A DNA stretch of 64,000 nucleotides, taken from the NCBI RefSeq assembly GCF_023074175.1, contig NZ_JADPKS010000135.1, forward strand, positions 48,607 to 112,606. The letters run 5' to 3'. The DNA comes from Bradyrhizobium sp. 139 (GTDB lineage Bacteria; Pseudomonadota; Alphaproteobacteria; Rhizobiales; Xanthobacteraceae). The position numbers and the translations under genes were made by a program. Numbering within the stretch: position 1 is the stretch's first letter; each line of letters opens with the position of its first letter. Below, in pieces: positions 27,797 to 35,789 of the stretch. The notes under the pieces were generated by a model. That model did not search any database. It saw only the letters and a program-made list of their open reading frames with translations, and had not been told where the DNA came from.

Positions 27797-28537
27797 TCAG
27801 CGTCCCTGCGACAGCCGGTCGGCGAGCCAATGCGGCAGGCCGTTCTCGCGAATCCGGTTGGCCGCAGTCTCGACGTCATAAGGTGCGCGGCAATAGGTGA
27901 TCTGGCACGACACCGTGTCGAACAGCACGAAGGCTGCGGATGGATCGCCGTCGCGAGGCTGGCCGACCGAGCCGAGCACGGCAAGCCATTGCCGCCCGCG
28001 CAAAAGCGGCACAGAAACGTCGGTCTTGGGCACGAGGCCGGTCATCTTCGCCGTCACCGACATGGAATAGAGGGCCGGGCGATGGATGTGACCGCAGAAG
28101 GTGACATGGGCGGGCGTCGATATCAGGCTCTTGGCCGCATCCGCCGTCGAACGGACATAATACCAGCGCTGGGGGCTGGAGGCTTCCGAATGCACGAACA
28201 AGCGATCGGTGTCCTCCACCAGCATCGGCAGCTCGGCGAGGAACCGCCGCTGCGCGACGTCGAGCCGCCTGCGCGTCCATTCGATCGCGACTTGCGCCTC
28301 CGCATTCATGGCCTCGGTCGTGGTGTTGACCGCCTCGTCATGATTGCCGCGGACGGCGATGGCGCCCTCCTGGACCAGACCCATCGCGGTGTCCACGACC
28401 CATTCCGGATCGGCGCCATAGCCGACGAAATCGCCGAGCAGGGCGAACCGCTCCGCGCCCTTCGCGCGGGCAACCTTCAGGCAGGCCTCGAACGCCTGCC
28501 GGTTGCCGTGGATATCCGAGAACACAGCGAGAAGCAC
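27797..28537 (-). CDS. Metallophosphoesterase family protein
   Basis: A 246-aa calcineurin-type phosphoesterase with all five motifs: FSDIHGN (residues 6-12), LLGDFVGYGADP (about 34), VRGNHDEAV (about 63), an internal His (LFVHSEAS) and TFCGHIHRPAL (about 150). It resembles YfcE/ApaH-like single-domain phosphatases. GTG start at 28537. It sits 5 bp ahead of the kinase-USP gene, suggesting an antagonistic or regulatory phosphatase partner, or a nucleotide phosphodiesterase; the substrate is unknown. Confidence 0.88.
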   Translation of the reverse strand: MLLAVFSDIHGNRQAFEACLKVARAKGAERFALLGDFVGYGADPEWVVDTAMGLVQEGAIAVRGNHDEAVNTTTEAMNAEAQVAIEWTRRRLDVAQRRFLAELPMLVEDTDRLFVHSEASSPQRWYYVRSTADAAKSLISTPAHVTFCGHIHRPALYSMSVTAKMTGLVPKTDVSVPLLRGRQWLAVLGSVGQPRDGDPSAAFVLFDTVSCQITYCRAPYDVETAANRIRENGLPHWLADRLSQGR

Positions 28538-28653
28538 GCACCCTCCACCCTCAGTTGTTATCGAAAGCCGATAAGGCCAAATTGAGGGAGGTCAACAGGA
28601 TGCGCCAGCGCGGCGCGGTTTTCCAGCGCGGCTCTGCCGTGATGGTGAAGAGC

Positions 28654-29259
28654 CTATTGCTCGTCTTTCGGCGGCATCCTGGGCGGCGGCAGCGGCGTGA
28701 ACACGGCGCCTTGTGCGCCGGCCGGCGGAGCACTGAACTCACCCGTCGATGAATCGCCGCCGCTGGTCTCCATGATGGTCTTGGGCGTCACATATTCCCG
28801 GACCATGTCGATCAGGCTGCCCTCGCCGCCGCCGAAATCGGCGGCGCGCCCGCCTTGCAGATGCCCCGCCGCGATCTCGTTCTGCGCCGCATGGGTCTTG
28901 TCGGCCATCCGGTCGTCGTAGGGCACGCGAAAGGCCCGGGGGATGCCGCTCGGGCGATTGTCCTCATCCAGCGCCTCGACCCATAAATAGATCGAGCCGG
29001 GATCGCCTTCCAGCGAATGCGGCTCGACGATGCGGGCCTGGAGCAACTTGAACGAAGCCGGCAGCTTCTCCGTGCTGGCCCAGCCGAGCAGCCCGCGCAT
29101 GCCGCCGAAGCTGACAACGTAGAACACGCTGGTCACGACCACCGCGATCGCCTTCAGCGACCAGTGCAGGCGTGCATAGACCAGCACGACCAGCAGCAGC
29201 GCGCCGATCACGGCGTAGGCGACCGACAGCGTAAAAATGACCAATTGCAGATCACTCAC
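28654..29259 (-). CDS. Membrane-anchored protein of unknown function (channel cluster)
   Basis: A 201-aa protein with two N-terminal transmembrane helices (LVIFTLSVAYAVIGALLLVVL and IAVVVTSVFYVVSFGGM). A soluble part follows containing SIYLWVEALDEDNRPSGIPR and PRAFRVPYDDRMAD, then a Pro/Gly-rich tail (PLPPPRMPPKDEQ). It overlaps the preceding gene by 8 bases, so translation is probably coupled. Family not recognised; it is part of the MotA/TolQ-like gene cluster. Confidence 0.75.
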   Translation of the reverse strand: MSDLQLVIFTLSVAYAVIGALLLVVLVYARLHWSLKAIAVVVTSVFYVVSFGGMRGLLGWASTEKLPASFKLLQARIVEPHSLEGDPGSIYLWVEALDEDNRPSGIPRAFRVPYDDRMADKTHAAQNEIAAGHLQGGRAADFGGGEGSLIDMVREYVTPKTIMETSGGDSSTGEFSAPPAGAQGAVFTPLPPPRMPPKDEQ

Positions 29260-29923
29260 GGCGCATCCTCACGCCGGTCTTGGGATCGAGATCGGCACCA
29301 TTCGCACGCACATTGCGAAACGTCTCCAGGAGCGATTTCGGCCGCTGGTCGACATTGACGACCTTGCCCTCGGCATCGAGCCGGAACCGTACCGCGGTCT
29401 TTTCGTCGCCGGTGCGATTGAGCGTCAGCTTGTTGTCGAACACCACCTGCGCGGTCGGATTGAGCTTCTGCACCTTCACATTGGCCGAGACGGGCTCGTT
29501 TGTCGTGGCCTGAAAATGCGAGACGTTGACGGTGTATTCGCCGGCAACAATGCCGCGCACCGTGACGATCTCCTCGCGAATGGGCGAAGCGATCTTCTTT
29601 CCGTTGACCATGATGAAGTCGTTGGCCCCGCCGCGGTCGTCGCGGTCGAGCGTGAGGAAGCCGGCCTCGCGGTGGCGATACCAGGCGATATTGCCGGCGG
29701 GGTCCTGCACGAACAGGTCGAGATCGTCGGGGTGACTGTCCGGCCAGTCCAGCGTGATCATGAACTCCGCCTTGGAGTCGATCTTGCCCTCCTTGGCATC
29801 GGGCGATACCGCGAGCAACGCGAGAAAGAACAGGAAGGCGACCACCTGGAGCGCCTTGAACAGCATCACGCCCAAGGGATCGAAAGGCTCCTCGCGCGGA
29901 TAGAGACCGAAATCGTCCATCAT
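29252..29923 (-). CDS. Single-span membrane protein with DUF2135/YfaP-like periplasmic domain
   Basis: A 223-aa protein with a short cytoplasmic N-terminus, one transmembrane helix (LQVVAFLFFLALLAVS, about residues 26-41) and a periplasmic beta-rich domain. The stretch EFMITLDWPDSHPDDLDLFVQDPAGNIAWYRHRE (in blocks) recalls the YfaP/DUF2135 signature of a W-D-x-x-DLDL-x-V-x-D-P-x-G strand. GEYTVNVSHFQATTNEPVSA resembles the later strands. Its topology matches a TolR/ExbD/MotB position next to a TolQ-like channel, but the domain differs. Start overlaps the channel gene stop by 4 bases. Confidence 0.75.
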   Translation of the reverse strand: MMDDFGLYPREEPFDPLGVMLFKALQVVAFLFFLALLAVSPDAKEGKIDSKAEFMITLDWPDSHPDDLDLFVQDPAGNIAWYRHREAGFLTLDRDDRGGANDFIMVNGKKIASPIREEIVTVRGIVAGEYTVNVSHFQATTNEPVSANVKVQKLNPTAQVVFDNKLTLNRTGDEKTAVRFRLDAEGKVVNVDQRPKSLLETFRNVRANGADLDPKTGVRMRRE

Positions 29924-30690
29924 GAGGGCATTCCAGAACCCTTGCGCTCCAGCACCGGCGTGACGTAGGTCTCGGTCAGCACCACGGCATCCGAGAACAC
30001 CCGCTGGGTTGCGGCATCCAGCATGTAATACTGGATGCGGACCAGGATCGAGCCGACGAGGCCCGCCAGCGTCGTGTACATCGCAACCGCCATGCCGTCG
30101 CTCATCAGCCCCATCGAGGAACGCATCGCGACCTTGTCGGCGGCATCGAGACCCGCAATCGGCGCCAGCATGATGATGAAGCCGACGATCGTGCCGAGCA
30201 GGCCGAGCTTCATCAGCGTGTCGGAGACAAAGGCGCCGAAGCCGTTCGAGCCACGCAGACGGTCTGCCAGCGTTCGCAGCAGCAGCGTCTGGTCGACCCG
30301 CCGGTAGTCCTGCGCCGTGGCCTTCGTCACCAGGCTCTCGATGTGATCCCGCACCAGCCCGCGCGGCAGTGCCGTCGCGCTCGCATCGAGGGCCTTGCTG
30401 CCGCCGGGGGCCGAGAGCACAGCGCGGCAGCGACGCGCCGCCGCGCCCTCGCGGGCAATCGTCCGGGTCCGCAGGAAGCAGTGACCGCAGGTGAGAACAT
30501 AGAGCGCCGCGATCACGCTCGAAATGTAGGTCCGGTCAGAGGTCAGCATCAGATGGATCAGGCCGAACCGCCACAACAGGACGACGGCGAAGATCGAAAG
30601 ACCGGTGAAGATCATCCAGAACAGGAGCGCGCTGCGCTCGGACGGGTCGGTCGCAGGGCCCGCGATCGGCCCAATCGTCATCGAACTCAT
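29920..30690 (-). CDS. MotA/TolQ/ExbB-like proton channel family protein
   Basis: A 256-aa inner-membrane protein. Two N-terminal helices (LLFWMIFTGLSIFAVVLLWR and YISSVIAALYVLTCGHCFL) precede a cytoplasmic helical domain. The family core follows: DTLMKLGLLGTIVGFIIMLAPIAGLD (in two blocks, about 160-185) and MAVAMYTTLAGLVGSILVRIQYYMLD (about 200-225). The L-G-L-L-G-T-I-x-G-F and T-L-x-G-L motifs are MotA/TolQ hallmarks. It is the first gene of the five-gene array; no TolR/ExbD or MotB homologue is adjacent. Confidence 0.85.
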   Translation of the reverse strand: MSSMTIGPIAGPATDPSERSALLFWMIFTGLSIFAVVLLWRFGLIHLMLTSDRTYISSVIAALYVLTCGHCFLRTRTIAREGAAARRCRAVLSAPGGSKALDASATALPRGLVRDHIESLVTKATAQDYRRVDQTLLLRTLADRLRGSNGFGAFVSDTLMKLGLLGTIVGFIIMLAPIAGLDAADKVAMRSSMGLMSDGMAVAMYTTLAGLVGSILVRIQYYMLDAATQRVFSDAVVLTETYVTPVLERKGSGMPS

Positions 30691-30875
30691 GCTGCACTGC
30701 TCCCGGCCTGCAACGATTCCCCGCCCATTAGATCAAAGCCGCCGCGCCCGGTCCAAAGAGCCATGCCCAATCCGGCTTGGGAAATTTGCCCGAGCGGCGA
30801 TCCTGCCGTTCCCCGCAATTGGCAAGGCGCGGCGACGTTGTTAGGCTGACCGTACCAAACGTTGGGGGTGATCGC

Positions 30876-32246
30876 ATGCGCCTTGTGCTTCAGCTTGTCG
30901 CCCGTCTGCTTGTCATCGTGGCGCTGTGCCTCGGTGCTGCGACCGTCTGGGCCATGTTCGATGCCTATCGCAGCGTCGACCGGGCGACTGCGGCCTCGGC
31001 GCAACGGGTCGCGCAGGCGCTTCAGGCGCTGTACTGGCACGAGTTCTTGTTGCGCAGCAGCAGAACGCGCGAGCAACTCCTGCCGGTTCCGGAATGGCGC
31101 ACGCTGGAGACGATGAAGCTGATTTCCCCCGGCGTCTGCGTCGAGTTCCAGCCGGCCATCGCCTTCGAAAGGCCGCTCTGCGGCCAGAGCCAGGGCATCG
31201 GCAGGACGCCGCCGGGCTGGTTCACTGCAATAGTACCCATCTTCATCGGCAGCCACGCCGAGGTGGTAAGGCCCGTCAGTCCCCGCGCGGCAGCTGCCGG
31301 AACGATCGTCGCGACGCCGGATTCCGCAGCGGCCATCTCGCTGGCCTGGGAGTACCTCCTCAACGTGGTCGATGTCGCGCTTCTGATGGCGGCGGCGATC
31401 GCACTCCTGGCGTCGCTCGCCATCGCCCACGCGCTGGCGCCGGCGCGCACCATCGTCACCGCGCTCCAGCGCATGGCGCGGGGCCAATATCGTACGAAAC
31501 TGCCGCGCTTCCGCTCCATGGAGCTGACGATGATCGGCAGTGCGGTCGACGAGCTCGGCGACCGGCTGGAGGAGGCCACCGAACAGCGCGCGGCGTTGAC
31601 AAGGCGGCTGATCGAGATCCGTGATGACGAACGCCGCGCGCTCGCCCGCGAGCTGCATGACGAGTTCGGCCAAAATCTCTCCGCCATCCTCGCCTTCGCC
31701 AACACAATCGAGACCGCCAGCGCGAAGCAGAGCAAGGATAACGGAATCGCGCAGGACGCGCGCATGATCTCGCAGGCCACCCATCATCTGATGGCCTCGC
31801 TTCGCGATGCGCTCAAACGCCTGCGCAATCCCCTGCCCGAGGAGCTTGGGCTGGAGGCTAGCCTCGTGAATTTGGTGGACAGCTGGCGCTCGCAAAGTGC
31901 ATCGCAGCCGATCATCCGGCTCGATCTCAAGGGCGACCTCACCGACATCCGCGGCCCGGCCGCCACCACTGCCTATCGCGTGGCGCAGGAATGCCTCACC
32001 AACGCCCTGCGCCACAGCTCGGCGCGCGAGATCTCCTTGCGCATCGAGCGGCGCGCGGATGACGAAGACACGTTGCTGATCCGGGTCGAGGACGATGGCG
32101 GCGGCGATGCGGAGCGCGTGGCGCTGTCGGCCGGCTTCGGCCTCACCGGCATCCGCGAGCGGGTCGCTGCGGCCGGCGGATCATTGTCGATCCTGCCCGC
32201 CAATCGCGGCCTCAGCGTCGCCGCCACTATTCCGCTCGCCGCGTGA
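30876..32246 (+). CDS. NarL-type sensor histidine kinase
   Basis: A 456-aa membrane kinase starting at ATG 30876. It has an N-terminal helix (LVLQLVARLLVIVALCLGAA), a periplasmic region of about 150 residues with a LapD/MoxY-like layout, and a second helix (VALLMAAAIALLASLAIAHAL). A HAMP-like stretch follows, then HisKA_3 with phospho-His in RALARELHDEFGQNLSAI (about 262). The HATPase is at about 355-456 (AYRVAQECLTNALRHS; AGFGLTGIRERV). It is paired with the downstream LuxR-type regulator, 7 bp away. Confidence 0.9.
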   Translation: MRLVLQLVARLLVIVALCLGAATVWAMFDAYRSVDRATAASAQRVAQALQALYWHEFLLRSSRTREQLLPVPEWRTLETMKLISPGVCVEFQPAIAFERPLCGQSQGIGRTPPGWFTAIVPIFIGSHAEVVRPVSPRAAAAGTIVATPDSAAAISLAWEYLLNVVDVALLMAAAIALLASLAIAHALAPARTIVTALQRMARGQYRTKLPRFRSMELTMIGSAVDELGDRLEEATEQRAALTRRLIEIRDDERRALARELHDEFGQNLSAILAFANTIETASAKQSKDNGIAQDARMISQATHHLMASLRDALKRLRNPLPEELGLEASLVNLVDSWRSQSASQPIIRLDLKGDLTDIRGPAATTAYRVAQECLTNALRHSSAREISLRIERRADDEDTLLIRVEDDGGGDAERVALSAGFGLTGIRERVAAAGGSLSILPANRGLSVAATIPLAA

Positions 32247-32253
32247 GGCCGAC

Positions 32254-32904
32254 ATGAACGAGGTTGCCGCAACAGGCATCTCCGTGCTGCTGGTCGACGA
32301 CCATCCGATCGTGCGGCAAGGCTACAGGCGGGTGCTGGAGAGCCAGGGCGATCTCAATGTCGTGGCGGAAGCCGACAATGCCGCGGATGCCTACGGCGCC
32401 TTCAAGGCGCACGATCCCGACGTGGTCTTGCTGGATATCTCGATGCCCGGGGCGAGCGGGCTGGAGGCGATCCGCAACATCCGCGCGCGCAGCCCGCGGG
32501 CGCGCATCCTCGTCTTCACCATGCACAACGAGGCCGTGCTGGTGAAAGCCGCCTTCAGCGCCGGCGCCAGCGGCTTCGTCACCAAGAGCAGCGAGCCCTC
32601 CGCGGTCGTCACCGCGATCCGCAGCGTTGCGCGCGGCGAACGCGCCATGAGCGACGACATCGCGCATATCTTGGCCGAGGACAGCCTGTCGGCGGGCTCG
32701 GCACTGGATCAACTGGGTGAGCGCGAGATCGAGATCCTGCGCCAATTCGCCGGCGGCGCCACCACCGAGCAGATCGCGGCGCATCTCAATCTCAGCGTGA
32801 AGACGGTGCAGAACTATCATTACCTGATCAAGACCAAGACCGGCGCGCGCACCGACGCGCAGCTCGTGCGGCTGGCCGCGAGTTGTGGGCTGACCAGGAT
32901 CTAG
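32254..32904 (+). CDS. LuxR/NarL-family response regulator
   Basis: A 216-aa regulator. The receiver domain (residues about 9-125) has LLVDDHPIVRQGYRRVL and the phospho-Asp in VVLLDISMPGASG (about 64). The C-terminal LuxR HTH (about 150-210) has LGEREIEILRQFAGGATTEQ and HLNLSVKTVQNYHYLIK. The ATG is 7 bp after the kinase stop, so the pair forms one operon. Targets are unknown. Confidence 0.92.
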   Translation: MNEVAATGISVLLVDDHPIVRQGYRRVLESQGDLNVVAEADNAADAYGAFKAHDPDVVLLDISMPGASGLEAIRNIRARSPRARILVFTMHNEAVLVKAAFSAGASGFVTKSSEPSAVVTAIRSVARGERAMSDDIAHILAEDSLSAGSALDQLGEREIEILRQFAGGATTEQIAAHLNLSVKTVQNYHYLIKTKTGARTDAQLVRLAASCGLTRI

Positions 32905-33146
32905 AGCTTGGCGGCTGGACGCTTAAAGCGCCCACATCTGCGGATATATGGTTCCCGACCGGCCCTCATGAAGATCTGCGGTCTCTCTCCGATTGTGTTA
33001 GGTTCGATGGCAGGCACGGCATCCGGCGCGAGGCCGCCGGTGGATGTCTGCCAGGCTCCGATATTCAACGAGAGCCCCTTTGATCGACTCTTTCGAAGCC
33101 GTCCTCGTTCCGTTGCATGCTTTGCACCACAACAGGAGACGCTTCC

Positions 33147-34274
33147 ATGAACATCAGGGACAGTTTCCTTGCAGCATTGATCGGCTTCAGCGTTTTCGCG
33201 ATCGGAACCACCGAAAGCGCAGCAACCGAGGCGAAAGACCAGATCACCATTCTTTACGACGCTTTCGGCACAAATGACGCGATGACAAAGGACTGGGGTT
33301 TTTCCGCCCTTGTCGAAATCGCGGGAAAACGCATCTTGTTCGATACGGGTAACGACCCCCAAATCTTCGCCGCAAACGTGAAGGCGAAGGGTGTCAATCT
33401 CTCGGACCTTGACTTTGTCGTTCTTTCGCACCGCCACTCCGATCATATGGCGGGATTGTCCTACGTCCTAAGCGTCAATCCGTCCGTGAAGATCTACGCG
33501 CCAAAAGAAGGATTTGGGATCTACGGCTCTTCGCTGCCTTCCGGCTTCTACCGGAAAGACGAGGCCTTGCCGCCGGAGATGCGGTACTATGGAGGCAAGG
33601 CCCCATCGGTGATGAAGTTCGGCTCGGCATGGGCCAACGCAAACTTCGAACTGATCGATCAAACGACCGAGATTGCTCCTGGTATCACGCTTATTTCGCT
33701 GATCTCCGACGCGCCCGGGACAAAAGAACTCAAGGAACTGTCTTTGGCCGTCAACACGGCAGACGGCGTAGTCCTTCTGGTCGGTTGTTCGCACCCGGGG
33801 ATCGAGCGCATCGTCGAGGCGGCGACCGGTATCAATCCCAGGATTCATCTCATCGCGGGTGGATTTCATCTGGTCGTCGCGCCTGACGAGGCCATCGCGA
33901 AAGTCGTTACCGCTCTGAAGGACAGGTTCAAGGTCGACGCCGTAGCACCGGGACATTGCACCGGCGAGCCGACTTTTGCCGCGCTCCAGAAAGCGTTTGG
34001 CGACCATTATCTCTATGCCGGCCTCGGCACGTCGATTTCGGTTGGAACGAGTGTGGGCGGGAATGCCAGACGCGGGGAAGGTCCGACGATTGATGACCTT
34101 GCGACGTATCGCAAACTGGCCGGGCGCGAAGACCCGTTCGGCATATTGCGGTCGCGCAGCTTGCGGTTGGGATCCGCGCTCCAGCGCATCGGCGCGCAGT
34201 TCGCATCTTTATCCGACGCTGTAGCCAAGCGAAATGGAACCGACACCGTCGCGCCGTGGTTAGCAGCAGAGTGA
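33147..34274 (+). CDS. Secreted MBL-fold metallo-hydrolase
   Basis: A 375-aa protein with a signal peptide (MNIRDSFLAALIGFSVFAIG, cleavage near ESAA-TEA) and a metallo-beta-lactamase fold of the COG1237 type. Visible motifs are LFDTGNDPQIF, VVLSHRHSDHMAGL (HxHxDH, about residue 98), LVGCSHPGIERIV (third metal His, about 216) and HLIAGGFHLV with VAPGHCTGEP (later His ligands). COG1237 includes a methanopterin-pathway enzyme, but that role is unlikely here. A C-terminal extension of about 85 residues carries no known domain. Base composition is lower in GC than its neighbours. Confidence 0.82.
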   Translation: MNIRDSFLAALIGFSVFAIGTTESAATEAKDQITILYDAFGTNDAMTKDWGFSALVEIAGKRILFDTGNDPQIFAANVKAKGVNLSDLDFVVLSHRHSDHMAGLSYVLSVNPSVKIYAPKEGFGIYGSSLPSGFYRKDEALPPEMRYYGGKAPSVMKFGSAWANANFELIDQTTEIAPGITLISLISDAPGTKELKELSLAVNTADGVVLLVGCSHPGIERIVEAATGINPRIHLIAGGFHLVVAPDEAIAKVVTALKDRFKVDAVAPGHCTGEPTFAALQKAFGDHYLYAGLGTSISVGTSVGGNARRGEGPTIDDLATYRKLAGREDPFGILRSRSLRLGSALQRIGAQFASLSDAVAKRNGTDTVAPWLAAE

Positions 34275-34286
34275 AGGAGTTGCGCC

Positions 34287-34592
34287 ATGAGTAAGGCTAT
34301 GCACCGAACGATCGTCGATCCTCCGCTCATCACCGTAGGCGAACTCATCGACGAACTCTGCCGCTTGCCGGATACGGCCGTCGTGCACTTCCGCTGCCCC
34401 GCACTCGATCAGGAGCTTACATTCTACCACCTTCGGAAGCGGTCAAAGGACGCTGTCGAAATCGCGGTGAATGCATATCCGGAGAGCCCGCCGATTGTCC
34501 CACCGTCCGACGCAGCTTTTCACGCGCGCAGACAATCACTCCGCTCGCCTTCCCTTCGCAAGGACGCACTTCCGCGCAAGGCGAAAGGCTGA
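34287..34592 (+). CDS. Hypothetical protein downstream of MBL hydrolase
   Basis: A 101-aa protein starting MSKAMHRTIVDPPLITVGEL. The N-terminal half (ELIDELCRLPDTAVVHFRCP, ELTFYHLRKRSKDAVEIAVN) could be a small alpha/beta fold; the tail is basic and Ser/Pro-rich. A GAAGGAG site precedes the ATG, 12 bp after the MBL gene, so they are co-transcribed. No family recognised. Confidence 0.6.
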   Translation: MSKAMHRTIVDPPLITVGELIDELCRLPDTAVVHFRCPALDQELTFYHLRKRSKDAVEIAVNAYPESPPIVPPSDAAFHARRQSLRSPSLRKDALPRKAKG

Positions 34593-34635
34593 ATTGGCAA
34601 TTACGCGCTTTGAAGTTTGAAGGGAGAGTGTCGGT

Positions 34636-35220
34636 CTAGGCCTTCAACCCGCGCAGCACGAGGGCGAGCGTCGCGTCGACGCGGGGGGGGAGATCGGCGT
34701 CCTTCCATTCGTCGGCATGGGCCGGATGGTGGAAGCGGACGGTCGCATCGAAGATGGCGCGGGCGGTGGTCTTGACGTCGCTCACCTCGAACACGCCCTG
34801 CTTCACGCCGTCGGACAGGATCGCCGAGATCTGGTCGATCATGGTGTCCTTGTGACACCTGACGGCTGCGCAGGCCTCGCGCGCTAGCGTCAGATAGGTC
34901 TCGAACATCTCGGGGTCGTCGAGCACGCGCGAACGCTTGGCGGCGAACAGCGTGCGCAGCCAGCGGTCGAGCCGCACCGGCGCGGGGCCCTGCTCCTCGG
35001 CGATCTGGCGCAGCGGTCCGTCGATGCGGTCCAGCCAGCGCTTGGCCACGGCTTCGCGCAACGAAGCCTTGCTCGGGAAATGACGATAGACGCTGCCGTG
35101 GCTCACATCGAGCGCACGGGCCACGTCAACCACGGTGGCCTTGGCAAGTCCGTAGCGCCGCAGGACGTCCTCGGTGACTTCGAGGATCCGCTCCGGCGTC
35201 AAGATAACGACTTCGTTCAT
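34636..35220 (-). CDS. TetR/AcrR family transcriptional regulator
   Basis: A 194-aa TetR-family protein. The HTH is at residues about 10-58 (RILEVTEDVLRRYGLAKATV and DVARALDVSHGSVYRHFPSK). A C-terminal TetR_C-like region follows (DDPEMFETYLTLAREACAAV; ILSDGVKQGVFEVSDVKTTA). Its neighbours do not point to a clear target. A 33-aa ORF lies upstream on the same strand, and a palindrome at 35552-35575 is a candidate operator. Confidence 0.9.
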   Translation of the reverse strand: MNEVVILTPERILEVTEDVLRRYGLAKATVVDVARALDVSHGSVYRHFPSKASLREAVAKRWLDRIDGPLRQIAEEQGPAPVRLDRWLRTLFAAKRSRVLDDPEMFETYLTLAREACAAVRCHKDTMIDQISAILSDGVKQGVFEVSDVKTTARAIFDATVRFHHPAHADEWKDADLPPRVDATLALVLRGLKA

Positions 35221-35311
35221 GCCAGCACCATGTTCCCATTGAGGGCCCAGTTACCCGGCGATGGAGCTGCTTCCGAAGCGCCCGTGCCGGTCGTTTCGGA
35301 AAGCTCTCGCC

Positions 35312-35413
35312 TTAATGAGGCAGTTTTGCAGCCTGCGCCGCGATCTGGCGCGCCACCAGTAAATTGAGCCAGTGCCCAATCGTCCCGGTCAAATTGATGA
35401 TTTCGGTCGTCAT
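35312..35413 (-). CDS. Putative 33-aa small protein upstream of TetR
   Basis: A short ORF, MTTEIINLTGTIGHWLNLLV followed by ARQIAAQAAKLPH, preceded by GGAG ten bases before the ATG. The middle is amphipathic or weakly hydrophobic (residues 4-20) and the C-terminus is Ala-rich. The good ribosome site, in-frame stop and co-orientation with the TetR gene (91 bp downstream) support translation. No family recognised. Confidence 0.5.
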   Translation of the reverse strand: MTTEIINLTGTIGHWLNLLVARQIAAQAAKLPH

Positions 35414-35789
35414 TGTCTTAAGTCTCCATTCGTCCGCGGTCCCCTCTCTTCAATTTCGTCCCTCGATCCGCATTTGTTTCGGACGTCGGGACTTCCGGGG
35501 GAGCCGCGGGACGCCCAATCGGAGCGTCCGAGAACGGATATACACGTCTCGCTGACAGATTTCAATATCTGTTAGTCAATGATCCGTGATCGACAGCTAA
35601 TATTTGCGACCGGCCTCCCTTGCGGTGGTCGTCCCGGTTGGCTGGTCCAGTGGATAGCTTGGCGATCCCCGCTCCCCTGGGGCCCCGATCGTTTGTTTCG
35701 CCCTCCCTGCTCTGCTAAATCACGGCGTAAAAAGCATTTTGGCCGGTGCCGCCACCTCGGCTGCCCGTCCACCTCTTTGGAGTCGTCAG
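35414..35789. other. 376-bp intergenic region upstream of purB
   Basis: No convincing coding frame. It holds the palindrome at 35552-35575 and presumably the purB promoter. Base composition is lower in GC in the first 150 bp than in the flanking genes. No riboswitch (for example a purine aptamer) could be recognised by eye. Confidence 0.5.
35552..35575. promoter_or_regulatory. Operator-like palindrome CTGACAGAT-N6-ATCTGTTAG
   Basis: Arms of 9 bp with one mismatch are separated by 6 bp (TTCAAT). It lies 215 bp before purB and about 330 bp before the TetR start on the opposite side. It could be a TetR or other dimer site; the binding protein is unknown. Confidence 0.4.

Noticed and set aside
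33147..34274. MBL hydrolase as a true beta-lactamase or methanopterin-pathway enzyme
   Set aside because: The HxHxDH motif only defines the fold; the signal peptide, the COG1237-like core and the lack of methanopterin genes do not support either specific activity.
35414..35789. Purine riboswitch upstream of purB
   Set aside because: No recognisable conserved three-way-junction aptamer sequence could be found by eye.
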